From Acidimicrobiaceae bacterium (GTDB taxonomy: Bacteria > Actinomycetota > Acidimicrobiia > Acidimicrobiales > Palsa-688), in the NCBI GenBank assembly GCA_027334785.1, contig DAHWQF010000148.1, positions 1 through 7,707 on the forward strand: a stretch of DNA of 7,707 nt. Direction: 5' to 3'. The stretch's first letter is position 1. Every line of letters starts with the position of its first letter. This document shows positions 1-4,646 of the stretch, in pieces. The position numbers and the translations under genes are program-made. The notes beneath the pieces are model-generated. The model did not search any database. It saw only the letters and a program-made list of their open reading frames with translations, and was not told the DNA's origin.

Positions 1-429
1 TGCCCAGGCCTCCATCGCCTGGTGGCCCTCGCCCGAGACCGGGAAGGCCCGTGCCCCGAGGCTGCCGCCACGCCAGTCGAGGACGGTGGCTGTGAGGGCC
101 CGCTTGTGGGGGTCTATGCCGACCACGCCGGGGCCGGCCGGCGGCAGGGAGGCTTTCGCCTTGGCCCTCGGCCGGGCCGGGGGCCTGGCGTTTGCGGCCG
201 CCGTGCGCCGGCTCTTGCTGGTGGCTGGCGGTGCCGGCTTGCTTTGTGCTGGGGCCTTGGGTTGCACCCTCGCACCCACGTGCTCGCTCACCGGCGCTGG
301 CTTGAGCTCGCTGGCTTTCCCGGCGACCAACACGCGCTGCGCCTTGGCCAAGGCTGCTCGTGCGGCTGCAATGCCTCTTGCTGCAGCCACGTCTTGGACT
401 TTGCCCTCTTGCTCCTTGCTCACTGGCAC
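1..429 (-). CDS. IS110-family transposase (DEDD recombinase), 3' end cut by window edge
   Basis: The C-terminal part of the visible protein reads VVGIDPHKRALTATVLDW, then a Gly-rich turn and a segment ending GHQAMEAW. This is the N-terminal block of IS110 recombinases: the first catalytic Asp of the DEDD fold in GID, then a beta hairpin. The family makes RNA-guided insertions and excisions without classical terminal inverted repeats. The gene runs off the left edge, so the rest of the DEDD domain and the catalytic-Ser Tnp20 domain are not visible. I chose GTG at 429 because a GGAGG lies about 11 nt upstream; GTG at 423 is equally possible. This gives about 101 residues of Lys/Ala/Pro-rich sequence, helical at first and then a disordered linker, before the GID motif. 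IS110 proteins normally start within about 10 residues of it. A GTG at 126 would remove the extension but has no ribosome binding site. The family call is firm; the start is not. Confidence 0.8.
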   Translation of the reverse strand, partial: MPVSKEQEGKVQDVAAARGIAAARAALAKAQRVLVAGKASELKPAPVSEHVGARVQPKAPAQSKPAPPATSKSRRTAAANARPPARPRAKAKASLPPAGPGVVGIDPHKRALTATVLDWRGGSLGARAFPVSGEGHQAMEAWA

Positions 430-474
430 CGGCCTTGCCACCTCCGCCCTGCCTTGTCGAGTAACTTGTAATGG

Positions 475-530
475 GGCCGGCCGACATATCCCCGTTGAGT
501 TATCAACGCTCCTATTAGGTCAGGCCGGCC
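475..530 (-). repeat. Second interrupted inverted repeat beside the first
   Basis: GGCCGGCC occurs at 475-482 and 523-530 and can pair end to end. GAC (483-485) pairs with GTC (519-521), leaving A522 unpaired. The inner hairpin CGTTGA (493-498) / TCAACG (503-508) closes a GTTA loop. Unpaired stretches of 7 and 10 nt flank the inner hairpin. GGCCGGCC is a self-palindrome and common in this GC-rich window, so the outer stem alone is weak evidence. Confidence 0.65.
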
Positions 531-541
531 TTTTAATTGCA

Positions 542-616
542 GGCCGGGGGCGGCACTTCGAATCAAAGACACTCGCTCCGGCGAGGTCAGATTCAACAAT
601 GAGCCAGCCCCCGGCC
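542..616 (-). repeat. Long interrupted inverted repeat (28 bp paired)
   Basis: The outer arms GGCCGGGGGC (542-551) and GCCCCCGGCC (607-616) are perfectly complementary over 10 bp. Inside, 552-554 pairs with 603-605, leaving A606 unpaired. Then 557-558 pairs with 595-596, GAATC (560-564) with GATTC (590-594), GAC (568-570) with GTC (586-588), and CTCGC (572-576) with GCGAG (581-585) around a 4-nt loop. No T-run follows on the minus strand, which argues against an intrinsic terminator. Confidence 0.85.
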
Positions 617-628
617 AAACCTCTAAGC

Positions 629-736
629 CTAGGCGCCTGAACAAGCCCGCGCCATCGCCTGCAGCACCACCAGCGACGATGTCGTCGAGTTCACGACCGC
701 CGCCAGGCCCTGCACGTCGGGCCAGGTCTTGGGCAC
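629..736 (-). CDS. Hypothetical 35-aa protein
   Basis: GTG start with a strong GAGGAG ribosome binding site 7 nt upstream. The product begins MPKTWPDVQGLAAVVNST and ends in a short Ala/Val/Leu helix and SGA. Almost every codon ends in G or C, as expected for coding DNA here. The competing frame, from an ATG at 761, has much poorer third-position GC and runs through the structured region on the left. The gene begins 21 nt after the previous stop and is the last of the small-gene array before the IS110 left end. No family recognised; too short to infer a role. Confidence 0.5.
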   Translation of the reverse strand: MPKTWPDVQGLAAVVNSTTSSLVVLQAMARACSGA

Positions 737-743
737 CTTTCGT

Positions 744-749
744 CTCCTC
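744..749 (-). promoter_or_regulatory. Ribosome binding site deciding the 35-aa gene
   Basis: GAGGAG on the minus strand, 7 nt before GTG at 736. It favours the 35-aa frame over the overlapping frame starting at 761. Confidence 0.6.
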
Positions 750-757
750 GAACCCGG

Positions 758-1036
758 TCATGATGAGCCAGCCCTCGACTGGGTCTCCCAGCCGCCACCA
801 GAGGCCGGGACGATGCCGGCGATGACCTCGGCGAGGCGGCTCGCCAAGTGCTCAGCGTTGGAGCGGCTGAGCCCCCACGTGATCACCACCGAGGCTTCCC
901 CGTTCCTCACTCTCACGAACCATGAGCTTTCCGGCCGTCGGCCTCGAGATGTCGCCGACCCGAGGTCGGCTTCGATCACCAAGCGCCCAAGGCGGAAGTA
1001 GCCGGGAAAGTCGTCCACATATCCACAGGCGTCCAC
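758..1036 (-). CDS. Hypothetical 92-aa protein
   Basis: The product has a beta-rich N-terminal half (YFRLGRLVIEADLG, then SSWFVRVRNGEASVVITWGL) and a C-terminal helix (SNAEHLASRLAEVIAGIV). This looks like a small compact alpha/beta fold with no signal peptide or membrane segment. I chose GTG at 1036 because a purine-rich GGAAGGGG lies just upstream. A GTG at 1087 would add 17 Gly/Ser/Trp-rich residues and overlap the 49-aa gene by 17 nt. The gene begins about 34 nt after that neighbour. No family recognised. Confidence 0.6.
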   Translation of the reverse strand: MDACGYVDDFPGYFRLGRLVIEADLGSATSRGRRPESSWFVRVRNGEASVVITWGLSRSNAEHLASRLAEVIAGIVPASGGGWETQSRAGSS

Positions 1037-1070
1037 ACCCCTTCCCCCGGGCCCCCATCCCCAACTACTG

Positions 1071-1220
1071 CTACCACTTGTCAACACCCTTCGGGTGTAA
1101 CACGGGGATTCGGCGTATTGTCGCGTGCCGTACGTAGATGTCCACCTTTTCGGGCCGTACCCCCAGTCCCTTAGCGAGGATGCGGCGTTGGTTGTCAGTC
1201 AGTTCTTTGTGTGCCAACAT
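1071..1220 (-). CDS. Small basic hypothetical protein, 49 aa
   Basis: ATG start with AGGAG 7 nt upstream, where the ribosome binding site overlaps the stop of the preceding gene (1231-1233). The 49-residue product begins MLAHKELTDNQRRILAKGLG and ends PKGVDKW. It is rich in Arg and Lys, and the segment TDNQRRILAKGLGVRPEKVDIYVRH looks like two short helices resembling a small DNA- or RNA-binding helical protein; this is only an impression. A hairpin (ACACCC / GGGTGT, 1084-1098) falls inside the 3' end of the gene. No family recognised. Confidence 0.65.
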   Translation of the reverse strand: MLAHKELTDNQRRILAKGLGVRPEKVDIYVRHATIRRIPVLHPKGVDKW

Positions 1221-1230
1221 TCTTCGTCTC

Positions 1231-1572
1231 CTATCGTCTTGTTGGGTCGGTCATGTCGAGCGGGGCGTACGGTGGTGGGGGCGGGGCGACTGCTCGAGGC
1301 TTGCGGCCCCGGGTGCTCCCCCTCAGGGCGACCCCCAGCGTGCTGGCAGCCGTTGGGCCGAGCTGTTCGACGAGCGCCGTCCGGGCGTCCTTGAGCCGAG
1401 CCTCGGCCTCAGCCACGAGCTTGTCGTGGGCGGCGATGGCGTCCGAGCGCTTGGCCCCGGCTTCAGCCAAGGCTTCTATGGCGGCGTTGTGAGCGGCGAT
1501 TGCTCGAGCGTCGGCTTCCTGGCGCCGGCGCAGGAACTCGGTCTCCTGGTCGCTAAGCTTCGGTCTGGTCAT
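1231..1572 (-). CDS. Hypothetical 113-aa coiled-coil protein
   Basis: ATG at 1572 follows a GAAGGAG site 5 nt upstream, which decides this start over one 18 codons further up. Residues about 6-85 are an almost uninterrupted charged, Ala-rich helix (QETEFLRRRQEADARAIAAH onward, then HDKLVAEAEARLKDARTALV), so a coiled coil is likely. The tail is basic and then Pro-rich (a run of five prolines near residue 97), probably disordered. No signal peptide or membrane span. It sits between the SH3-like gene and the 49-aa gene in a run with short gaps, so it is probably co-transcribed. A structural or adaptor role is possible but unproven; no family recognised. Confidence 0.75.
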   Translation of the reverse strand: MTRPKLSDQETEFLRRRQEADARAIAAHNAAIEALAEAGAKRSDAIAAHDKLVAEAEARLKDARTALVEQLGPTAASTLGVALRGSTRGRKPRAVAPPPPPYAPLDMTDPTRR

Positions 1573-1577
1573 GTTGT

Positions 1578-1584
1578 CTCCTTC
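1578..1584 (-). promoter_or_regulatory. Ribosome binding site deciding the coiled-coil gene start
   Basis: GAAGGAG on the minus strand, 5 nt before ATG at 1572. No comparable site precedes the upstream in-frame start at 1626. Confidence 0.75.
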
Positions 1585-1592
1585 CTTTTCGG

Positions 1593-1790
1593 TTAGCGGG
1601 CTTCCAGTTCGGCGGGGGCGAACCACGAGACGCTCCCGTGGACGAGCACGCCGACCTCAACTGCGGTAGGGCTGACGCGGCGCACTTCAGCGACGGTGCC
1701 GGTCCGGCCGGAGTAGCGCTGAGGGCGCACGTTGTCGTTGGTCCGCACACGGTCACCGACGTGCCATGTCGTGGTCGTGGTCATGGTCAT
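1593..1790 (-). CDS. Small SH3/KOW-like beta-barrel protein, 65 aa
   Basis: ATG at 1790 follows AAAGGAG with 6-nt spacing; a second ATG two codons later is possible. After a Thr-rich start, the protein reads WHVGDRVRTNDN, then YSGRTGTVAEVRR, VEVGVLVHGS and SWFAPAELE. The GDRV...GRTGTV...V...F....L pattern is typical of small SH3- or KOW-type barrels, found in nucleic-acid-associated and hypothetical phage proteins. The fold call is by pattern only. The start overlaps the stop of the upstream gene by 4 nt (ATGA), which points to translational coupling. Confidence 0.75.
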   Translation of the reverse strand: MTMTTTTTWHVGDRVRTNDNVRPQRYSGRTGTVAEVRRVSPTAVEVGVLVHGSVSWFAPAELEAR

Positions 1791-2029
1791 TGTTTGCTCC
1801 TTTCGGGTTGGTTGCCTCTTATGACTGAGCAAGATGCCTCCTTGTGCAACGGTGGCTTCTCGCTGGCTTCCCGGGCCTTCCAGGCGTCGTGGAGCGCGCC
1901 CCAGGCGCCCCACTCAGCGGGCGTCATGAGCTCGGCTAGGTCCTCTGGCGAGAGGGTGGTCAGCAGGTGCTCGCGGAGGTCACCCAACACTTCACGCCGA
2001 GCTATCGCTTCACTGAGGGTGAGTGCCAT
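1787..2029 (-). CDS. Hypothetical 80-aa helical protein
   Basis: ATG at 2029 shares one base with the stop of the upstream gene (TGATG), so the start is fixed by coupling. The sequence is mostly helical: LTLSEAIARREVLGDLREHL, then LSPEDLAELMTPAEWGAWGALHDAWKARE, with a polar basic tail ending ERSKQ. No signal peptide, membrane span or metal-binding motif. Its stop overlaps the SH3-like gene by 4 nt. No family recognised; small acidic-helical proteins of this kind are frequent in phage and plasmid early regions. Confidence 0.7.
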   Translation of the reverse strand: MALTLSEAIARREVLGDLREHLLTTLSPEDLAELMTPAEWGAWGALHDAWKAREASEKPPLHKEASCSVIRGNQPERSKQ

Positions 2030-2271
2030 CAGATGCCAGGCTCCGAGCCGTCGTCCTCGCCCCACATGCCGCACTCCCGGCCTTGGCACAACCACTCGCG
2101 GAGGATGTCCACGTCGGTAGGGGTGAACAACCTCTCGGCCCCTGCGGCCTCGCCCTCGCCGGCTAGGAACGGCCGGCTGATGGCGTCGTCCACCTCGGCG
2201 GGGTGGTACCCCTCCCGTACGAGCCGGCTGTAGACGGCGGTGGCGGTGATGCGGGGCTTGTCGGTGGTCAT
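2029..2271 (-). CDS. Hypothetical 80-aa protein
   Basis: ATG at 2271 is preceded by AAAGGAG with 4-nt spacing. This decides the start over an ATG 31 codons upstream that has no such site. The product begins MTTDKPRITATAVYSRLVRE and continues GYHPAEVDDAISRPFL, an arrangement of short helices. A Gly/Glu/Ala linker and a second helical part (FTPTDVDILREWLCQGRECG) follow, and the C-terminus is acidic (EDDGSEPG). Two Cys in the second half are too few for a clear zinc site. The gene is coupled by TGATG to the next gene. No family recognised. Confidence 0.75.
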   Translation of the reverse strand: MTTDKPRITATAVYSRLVREGYHPAEVDDAISRPFLAGEGEAAGAERLFTPTDVDILREWLCQGRECGMWGEDDGSEPGI

Positions 2272-2275
2272 GTTG

Positions 2276-2282
2276 CTCCTTT
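2276..2282 (-). promoter_or_regulatory. Ribosome binding site deciding the 2271 start
   Basis: AAAGGAG on the minus strand, 4 nt from ATG. The same AAAGGAGCA string precedes the genes starting at 2651 and 1790. Confidence 0.75.
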
Positions 2283-2321
2283 CTGGGGGCACTAAGAGTG
2301 GGAACCCGTAGCGTCGTGCCA

Positions 2322-2651
2322 TCAGAGGCTCAGCTCCGGGCTGGAGGTAGGGGTGATGGGGCATGTCGCCGGGGAAGGCAACTCAGTTGCCTTGGACGCT
2401 TGCCGTACCGCCCGGCGCAGTTCACTCTCGTCTACGTCGTACAGCTGGGCAACGTGGACAACCGTCCGGCAGTGTTGCATCAGGCTCCACGGCCAATTCC
2501 CAGATGGTTCCCTGATGGACGAACAGCAGTCGCGACGTTCGTCTTTGGATGGCCACCACCTGGGATTGTCGTCCCACTTTCCTTTGGGGTGGCTTCGACG
2601 GCTCTGACGAGCCAACACTTCCCTAGTTGCCTGCTCCAGTTGGGTGCTCAT
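2322..2651 (-). CDS. Hypothetical 109-aa protein
   Basis: ATG at 2651 with AAAGGAG (2656-2662) 4 nt upstream. An N-terminal helix (STQLEQATREVLARQSRR) is followed by a Trp- and Arg-rich stretch (KWDDNPRWWPSKDERRD). The core then reads CCSSIREPSGNWPWSLMQHC and RTVVHVAQLYDVDESELRRAV. The last part has the look of an HTH-like helical pair (HVAQLYDVDESELRRAV), so nucleic-acid binding is possible. I have a vague sense that the CCSSIREPS...HCRT block recurs in actinobacterial mobile elements, but I cannot name a family. The Pro/Ser-rich C-terminus is probably disordered. Confidence 0.7.
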   Translation of the reverse strand: MSTQLEQATREVLARQSRRSHPKGKWDDNPRWWPSKDERRDCCSSIREPSGNWPWSLMQHCRTVVHVAQLYDVDESELRRAVRQASKATELPSPATCPITPTSSPELSL

Positions 2652-2666
2652 GCTGCTCCTTTCTCC

Positions 2667-2683
2667 GGCCGGTGTACCCGGCC
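2667..2683 (-). repeat. Short hairpin ahead of a ribosome binding site
   Basis: GGCCGG (2667-2672) and CCGGCC (2678-2683) form a 6-bp stem around a 5-nt loop. It sits between the stop of the 107-aa gene and the AAAGGAG site of the next gene, with no T-run after it. It could influence processing or translation between the two genes, or be chance in GC-rich DNA. Confidence 0.45.
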
Positions 2684-2684
2684 T

Positions 2685-3008
2685 CTACTGGGGGTGCGAA
2701 TCATCACTTTTTTGCAGGGCCCGGCAGAGCCCGCTCACTTCTCCTTCGGTCAGGCCCGTCGTCCGTGCGGTGGCAGCGAGCCCGACGAGGCGCACGAGGG
2801 CGCGCGTCGCATCGGCTAGGCGGGCGAGAGCGGCCGGCTCGTCAGCTTCAGCCTGAGTAAGCCGGGCGTGCCAGTCCAACGCAACACGCGAGCGGATGAA
2901 GTGGCTGTAATGGTAAGCCCGCGCCTGGTAACTACCGCCGTCGGTGGGCCGGGGGTGCGTGCCCGTACACTTCCAATGCCGTAGCCATACCAACTCTCGC
3001 TCTGTCAC
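2685..3008 (-). CDS. Hypothetical 107-aa protein
   Basis: GTG at 3008, with only a weak GAAG just before it. The product begins MTERELVWLRHWKCTGTHPR, then has a Tyr/His-rich stretch (YQARAYHYSHFIRSRVALDW). It ends with a long Ala-rich helix (EPAALARLADATRALVRLVG), a second helix (TEGEVSGLCRALQ) and a polar tail. No membrane span or known motif. The frame stays open 15 codons upstream of the GTG but offers no other standard start. The first 77 nt overlap the upstream gene in another frame. No family recognised. Confidence 0.6.
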   Translation of the reverse strand: MTERELVWLRHWKCTGTHPRPTDGGSYQARAYHYSHFIRSRVALDWHARLTQAEADEPAALARLADATRALVRLVGLAATARTTGLTEGEVSGLCRALQKSDDSHPQ

Positions 3009-3216
3009 CTTCAGTAAGCGGCAGATAGCTGGCGTACGCGCTACGAGCTTGTGTTACCGGCTGATAGTAAATGAACACGGTGGCGTCGTCGTAGGTGGTG
3101 ACGGCAGGCCCTGGACGACCGAACGACCAAAGTCGTCGCTCTCGTAGGTGGAGGTAGTCGCTCAGTTGCTCGCAATGCGCGACGGCGCTACCAGGCGACG
3201 AACGCGAGGGGGCCAT
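2932..3216 (-). CDS. Possible hypothetical protein, 94 aa
   Basis: The frame is open from far upstream. ATG at 3216 is chosen because the sequence before it is low-complexity and covers a large hairpin. No ribosome binding site is visible, which weakens the call. The central part (SDYLHLRERRLWSFGRPGPA, then TTYDDATVFIYYQ) looks protein-like, with reasonable third-position GC. The last 77 nt overlap the 107-aa gene in another frame, unusually long for real neighbours, so one of the two may have a different boundary. No family recognised. Confidence 0.4.
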   Translation of the reverse strand: MAPSRSSPGSAVAHCEQLSDYLHLRERRLWSFGRPGPAVTTYDDATVFIYYQPVTQARSAYASYLPLTEGDRARVGMATALEVYGHAPPAHRRR

Positions 3217-3275
3217 CGGTTTTGGTTGGCAGAAGCGGCCCTCGCGACTAGGCCGCCGCGGCGCTCCTGCCCCCC

Positions 3276-3374
3276 GGCCGGCCGCCCGTGGGCCAGGTGG
3301 GGCCCCTAAGCGCCCGCCCTTCGGGGAACCCGCTGCACCGCCGGGACGGGCGCTCCCCACCTGCCCCACCGGCC
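3276..3374 (-). repeat. Large GC-rich stem-loop in the gap after the DUF3987 gene
   Basis: The gap 3217-3398 has no gene I trust. It holds CAGGTGGGG (3294-3302) paired with CCCCACCTG (3355-3363). Outside this, GTGGG (3288-3292) pairs with CCCAC (3365-3369). Inside, GCGCCCG (3310-3316) pairs with CGGGCGC (3347-3353). The terminal part can form two small hairpins: CCC/GGG at 3317-3325 and CCCG/CGGG at 3329-3345. At least 21 bp pair, with a 7-nt unpaired stretch on one side only. No T-run follows on either strand, so a standard intrinsic terminator is unlikely. It may be an RNA structure, a single-strand origin or a recombination site. Confidence 0.65.
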
Positions 3375-3398
3375 GGGCTGGCGATGACAAGAGAAGGG

Positions 3399-4646
3399 CT
3401 ACCCAGGGAGGCGGGCTGCCCAGATGTCGACGGGACGCCCTCCTGTCGCCTGGCGGGTGGCAGTCGCCCGGCCGGCTTGCGCCAGTGAGGCGAGCGCCTG
3501 GTCTATGGCTATGGCGGGCTGGTTCCTGGCGAAGAGGTCACGGATCTGGGTGCGGGAGAGCCCCGACGGGCTCGCCACCAAGGCGGCGTGGATCTGCTCG
3601 GCGACGGGGTCCCCGCTCGAAGTCCCGAGGGCCCAGGCGGCCGAGCGGGCCGAATAATCCCAGAGCGCCAGCGCAGCCTCCAAGTGGGCGTAGGAAATGC
3701 TGGCGGCACCGTCCAACAACGCGTAGGTGAGCGCCAGGCGCAACACGTGCGCCTCTGCTCGGGCGCACATCGAGCCCGCCAGGCCGGCCCCGGCCACCGA
3801 GAGGCGGGGGTAGGTGTCCCACCAATAGGCGCGGGCATCGATGCCGAAGCGCACCTGGCCCCTCCCCCGTGCCGCTTTTACGGCCGAGGCGAGCTCCTGG
3901 CCGAGCCCGCTGCCGGAAAGGGGGTCGGGCGCTCCTCCCTCTGGGAGCAGGCGCACCCTCCGGCAGGCCAGCAGCACGAAGCGGTTCATGAAGCCGTTGG
4001 CCACCTCGACGCTCGACAGCAGGGCGGCGAGCTCGGCAGCCGTGATGTGGCCGATGACCGAGACGTGGGCCCCGGTCGCTCGCGCCGGGGCGGTGCGGGT
4101 GAGGGTCTGCAACGCCCGGCCGTCCCAGGCGTTGCGGAGCACTGGCGACAAGGTGCCCATGTCCCGGCCGGTCGCCTTCAGCACGCTCGCGAACTCGGTC
4201 TCCACGGCCAAGAGGCGCTTGTCGGCGGCGCCGGGGTCGGGCCCGTTGGGGTCGCGGACGGCCCAGATGAGGCCCTCGCCGGTGGAGAGGCCGGCGTGCA
4301 CCCGGGCGGGGAAGCCCGGGTCGGCCTTTTCCATCGCCCGGGCGACGTAGTCCCAAGAAGAGCCCTTCCTGGCTTTGGCCGAGTCGCCCACCAGTACGAC
4401 GAACTCGTTCGGGTAATGCCGGGTCGCCTCGACCTCGAAATAGGCCCCCCGCCCGGCCGCAGAGCCCGCTGCCACGAGCAGCTGGCCCAAGACCGCCACG
4501 GGGTCGGCTTCGGTGTGGGGGGCTATGGCGTCGGCTATGGCGCCGGCCAAGCCGGAATATGCAGCCCGCTCGGGCGGGTCGGGCCACCCCGGGGGGGCCT
4601 CTATGGCCCCCGCCGTCGGCGGTGGGGAGACCGGGAGGGCGCTCAC
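3399..4646 (-). CDS. DUF3987/YfjI-like putative replication ATPase
   Basis: The 415-aa product resembles the ATPase-like DUF3987/YfjI proteins often found with plasmid or prophage primases. They are thought to act as helicase-like factors, though their biochemistry is little known. Visible features are a helical N-terminal part and HYPNEFVVLVGDSAKARKGS with a Walker-A-like loop (about residues 87-96). Conserved-looking blocks follow: GLSTGEGLIWAVRDP, DKRLLAVETEFASVLK, LSPVLRNAWDG and GAHVSVIGHITAAEL. Residues about 346-415 form a winged-helix-like domain (GLSRTQIRDLF, then a TGGRP wing). GTG at 4646 is chosen because it overlaps the ATPase stop by 4 nt (GTGA) and the homologous part begins soon after. 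There is no primase domain here, so it may depend on another protein. The longer open frame upstream is only a shadow of the ATPase gene. Confidence 0.75.
   Translation of the reverse strand: MSALPVSPPPTAGAIEAPPGWPDPPERAAYSGLAGAIADAIAPHTEADPVAVLGQLLVAAGSAAGRGAYFEVEATRHYPNEFVVLVGDSAKARKGSSWDYVARAMEKADPGFPARVHAGLSTGEGLIWAVRDPNGPDPGAADKRLLAVETEFASVLKATGRDMGTLSPVLRNAWDGRALQTLTRTAPARATGAHVSVIGHITAAELAALLSSVEVANGFMNRFVLLACRRVRLLPEGGAPDPLSGSGLGQELASAVKAARGRGQVRFGIDARAYWWDTYPRLSVAGAGLAGSMCARAEAHVLRLALTYALLDGAASISYAHLEAALALWDYSARSAAWALGTSSGDPVAEQIHAALVASPSGLSRTQIRDLFARNQPAIAIDQALASLAQAGRATATRQATGGRPVDIWAARLPG

Larger units (their letters stand above)
472..616 (-). ncRNA. Candidate bridge RNA (left-end ncRNA) of the IS110 element
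   Basis: This gap just upstream of the IS110 gene and on its strand holds two consecutive stem-loops. Each has a GC-rich outer stem, one unpaired base, a 3-bp stem, internal loops and an inner hairpin. The first in transcription order spans 616-542 and the second 530-475. In IS110-group elements such as IS621, the bridge RNA is transcribed from the left end, upstream of the recombinase. It carries a target-binding and a donor-binding stem, each with guide sequences in internal loops. Location, strand and two-domain layout agree; the assignment itself is inference. In the second domain the internal loops on the RNA strand are CTAATAGGAG (518-509) and GGGATAT (492-486), which are candidate guides. 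I see no convincing promoter. The alternative is a repeat-type target palindrome next to the insertion. Confidence 0.4.

Noticed and set aside
542..616. Hairpin as an intrinsic terminator
   Set aside because: No T-run follows either arm, and the stem is long, interrupted and followed by a second similar structure.
542..616. Hairpin as an integron attC site
   Set aside because: Imperfect pairing with unpaired bases is attC-like, but I do not find the RYYYAAC and GTTRRRY core sequences at the ends and no integron integrase is present.
86..640. Long plus-strand open frame of 184 codons over the left end
   Set aside because: It is antisense to the IS110 gene frame and the two hairpins. Its Ala/Leu/Cys-rich product has no family look, while the minus strand carries the recognisable GID motif.
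1084..1098. ACACCC-TTC-GGGTGT hairpin as a terminator
   Set aside because: It lies inside the 3' end of the 49-aa gene and lacks a T-run; it may be chance.
3294..3363. Branched structure as a tRNA gene
   Set aside because: The length is close, but there is no 7-bp acceptor stem with the invariant D- and T-loop bases.
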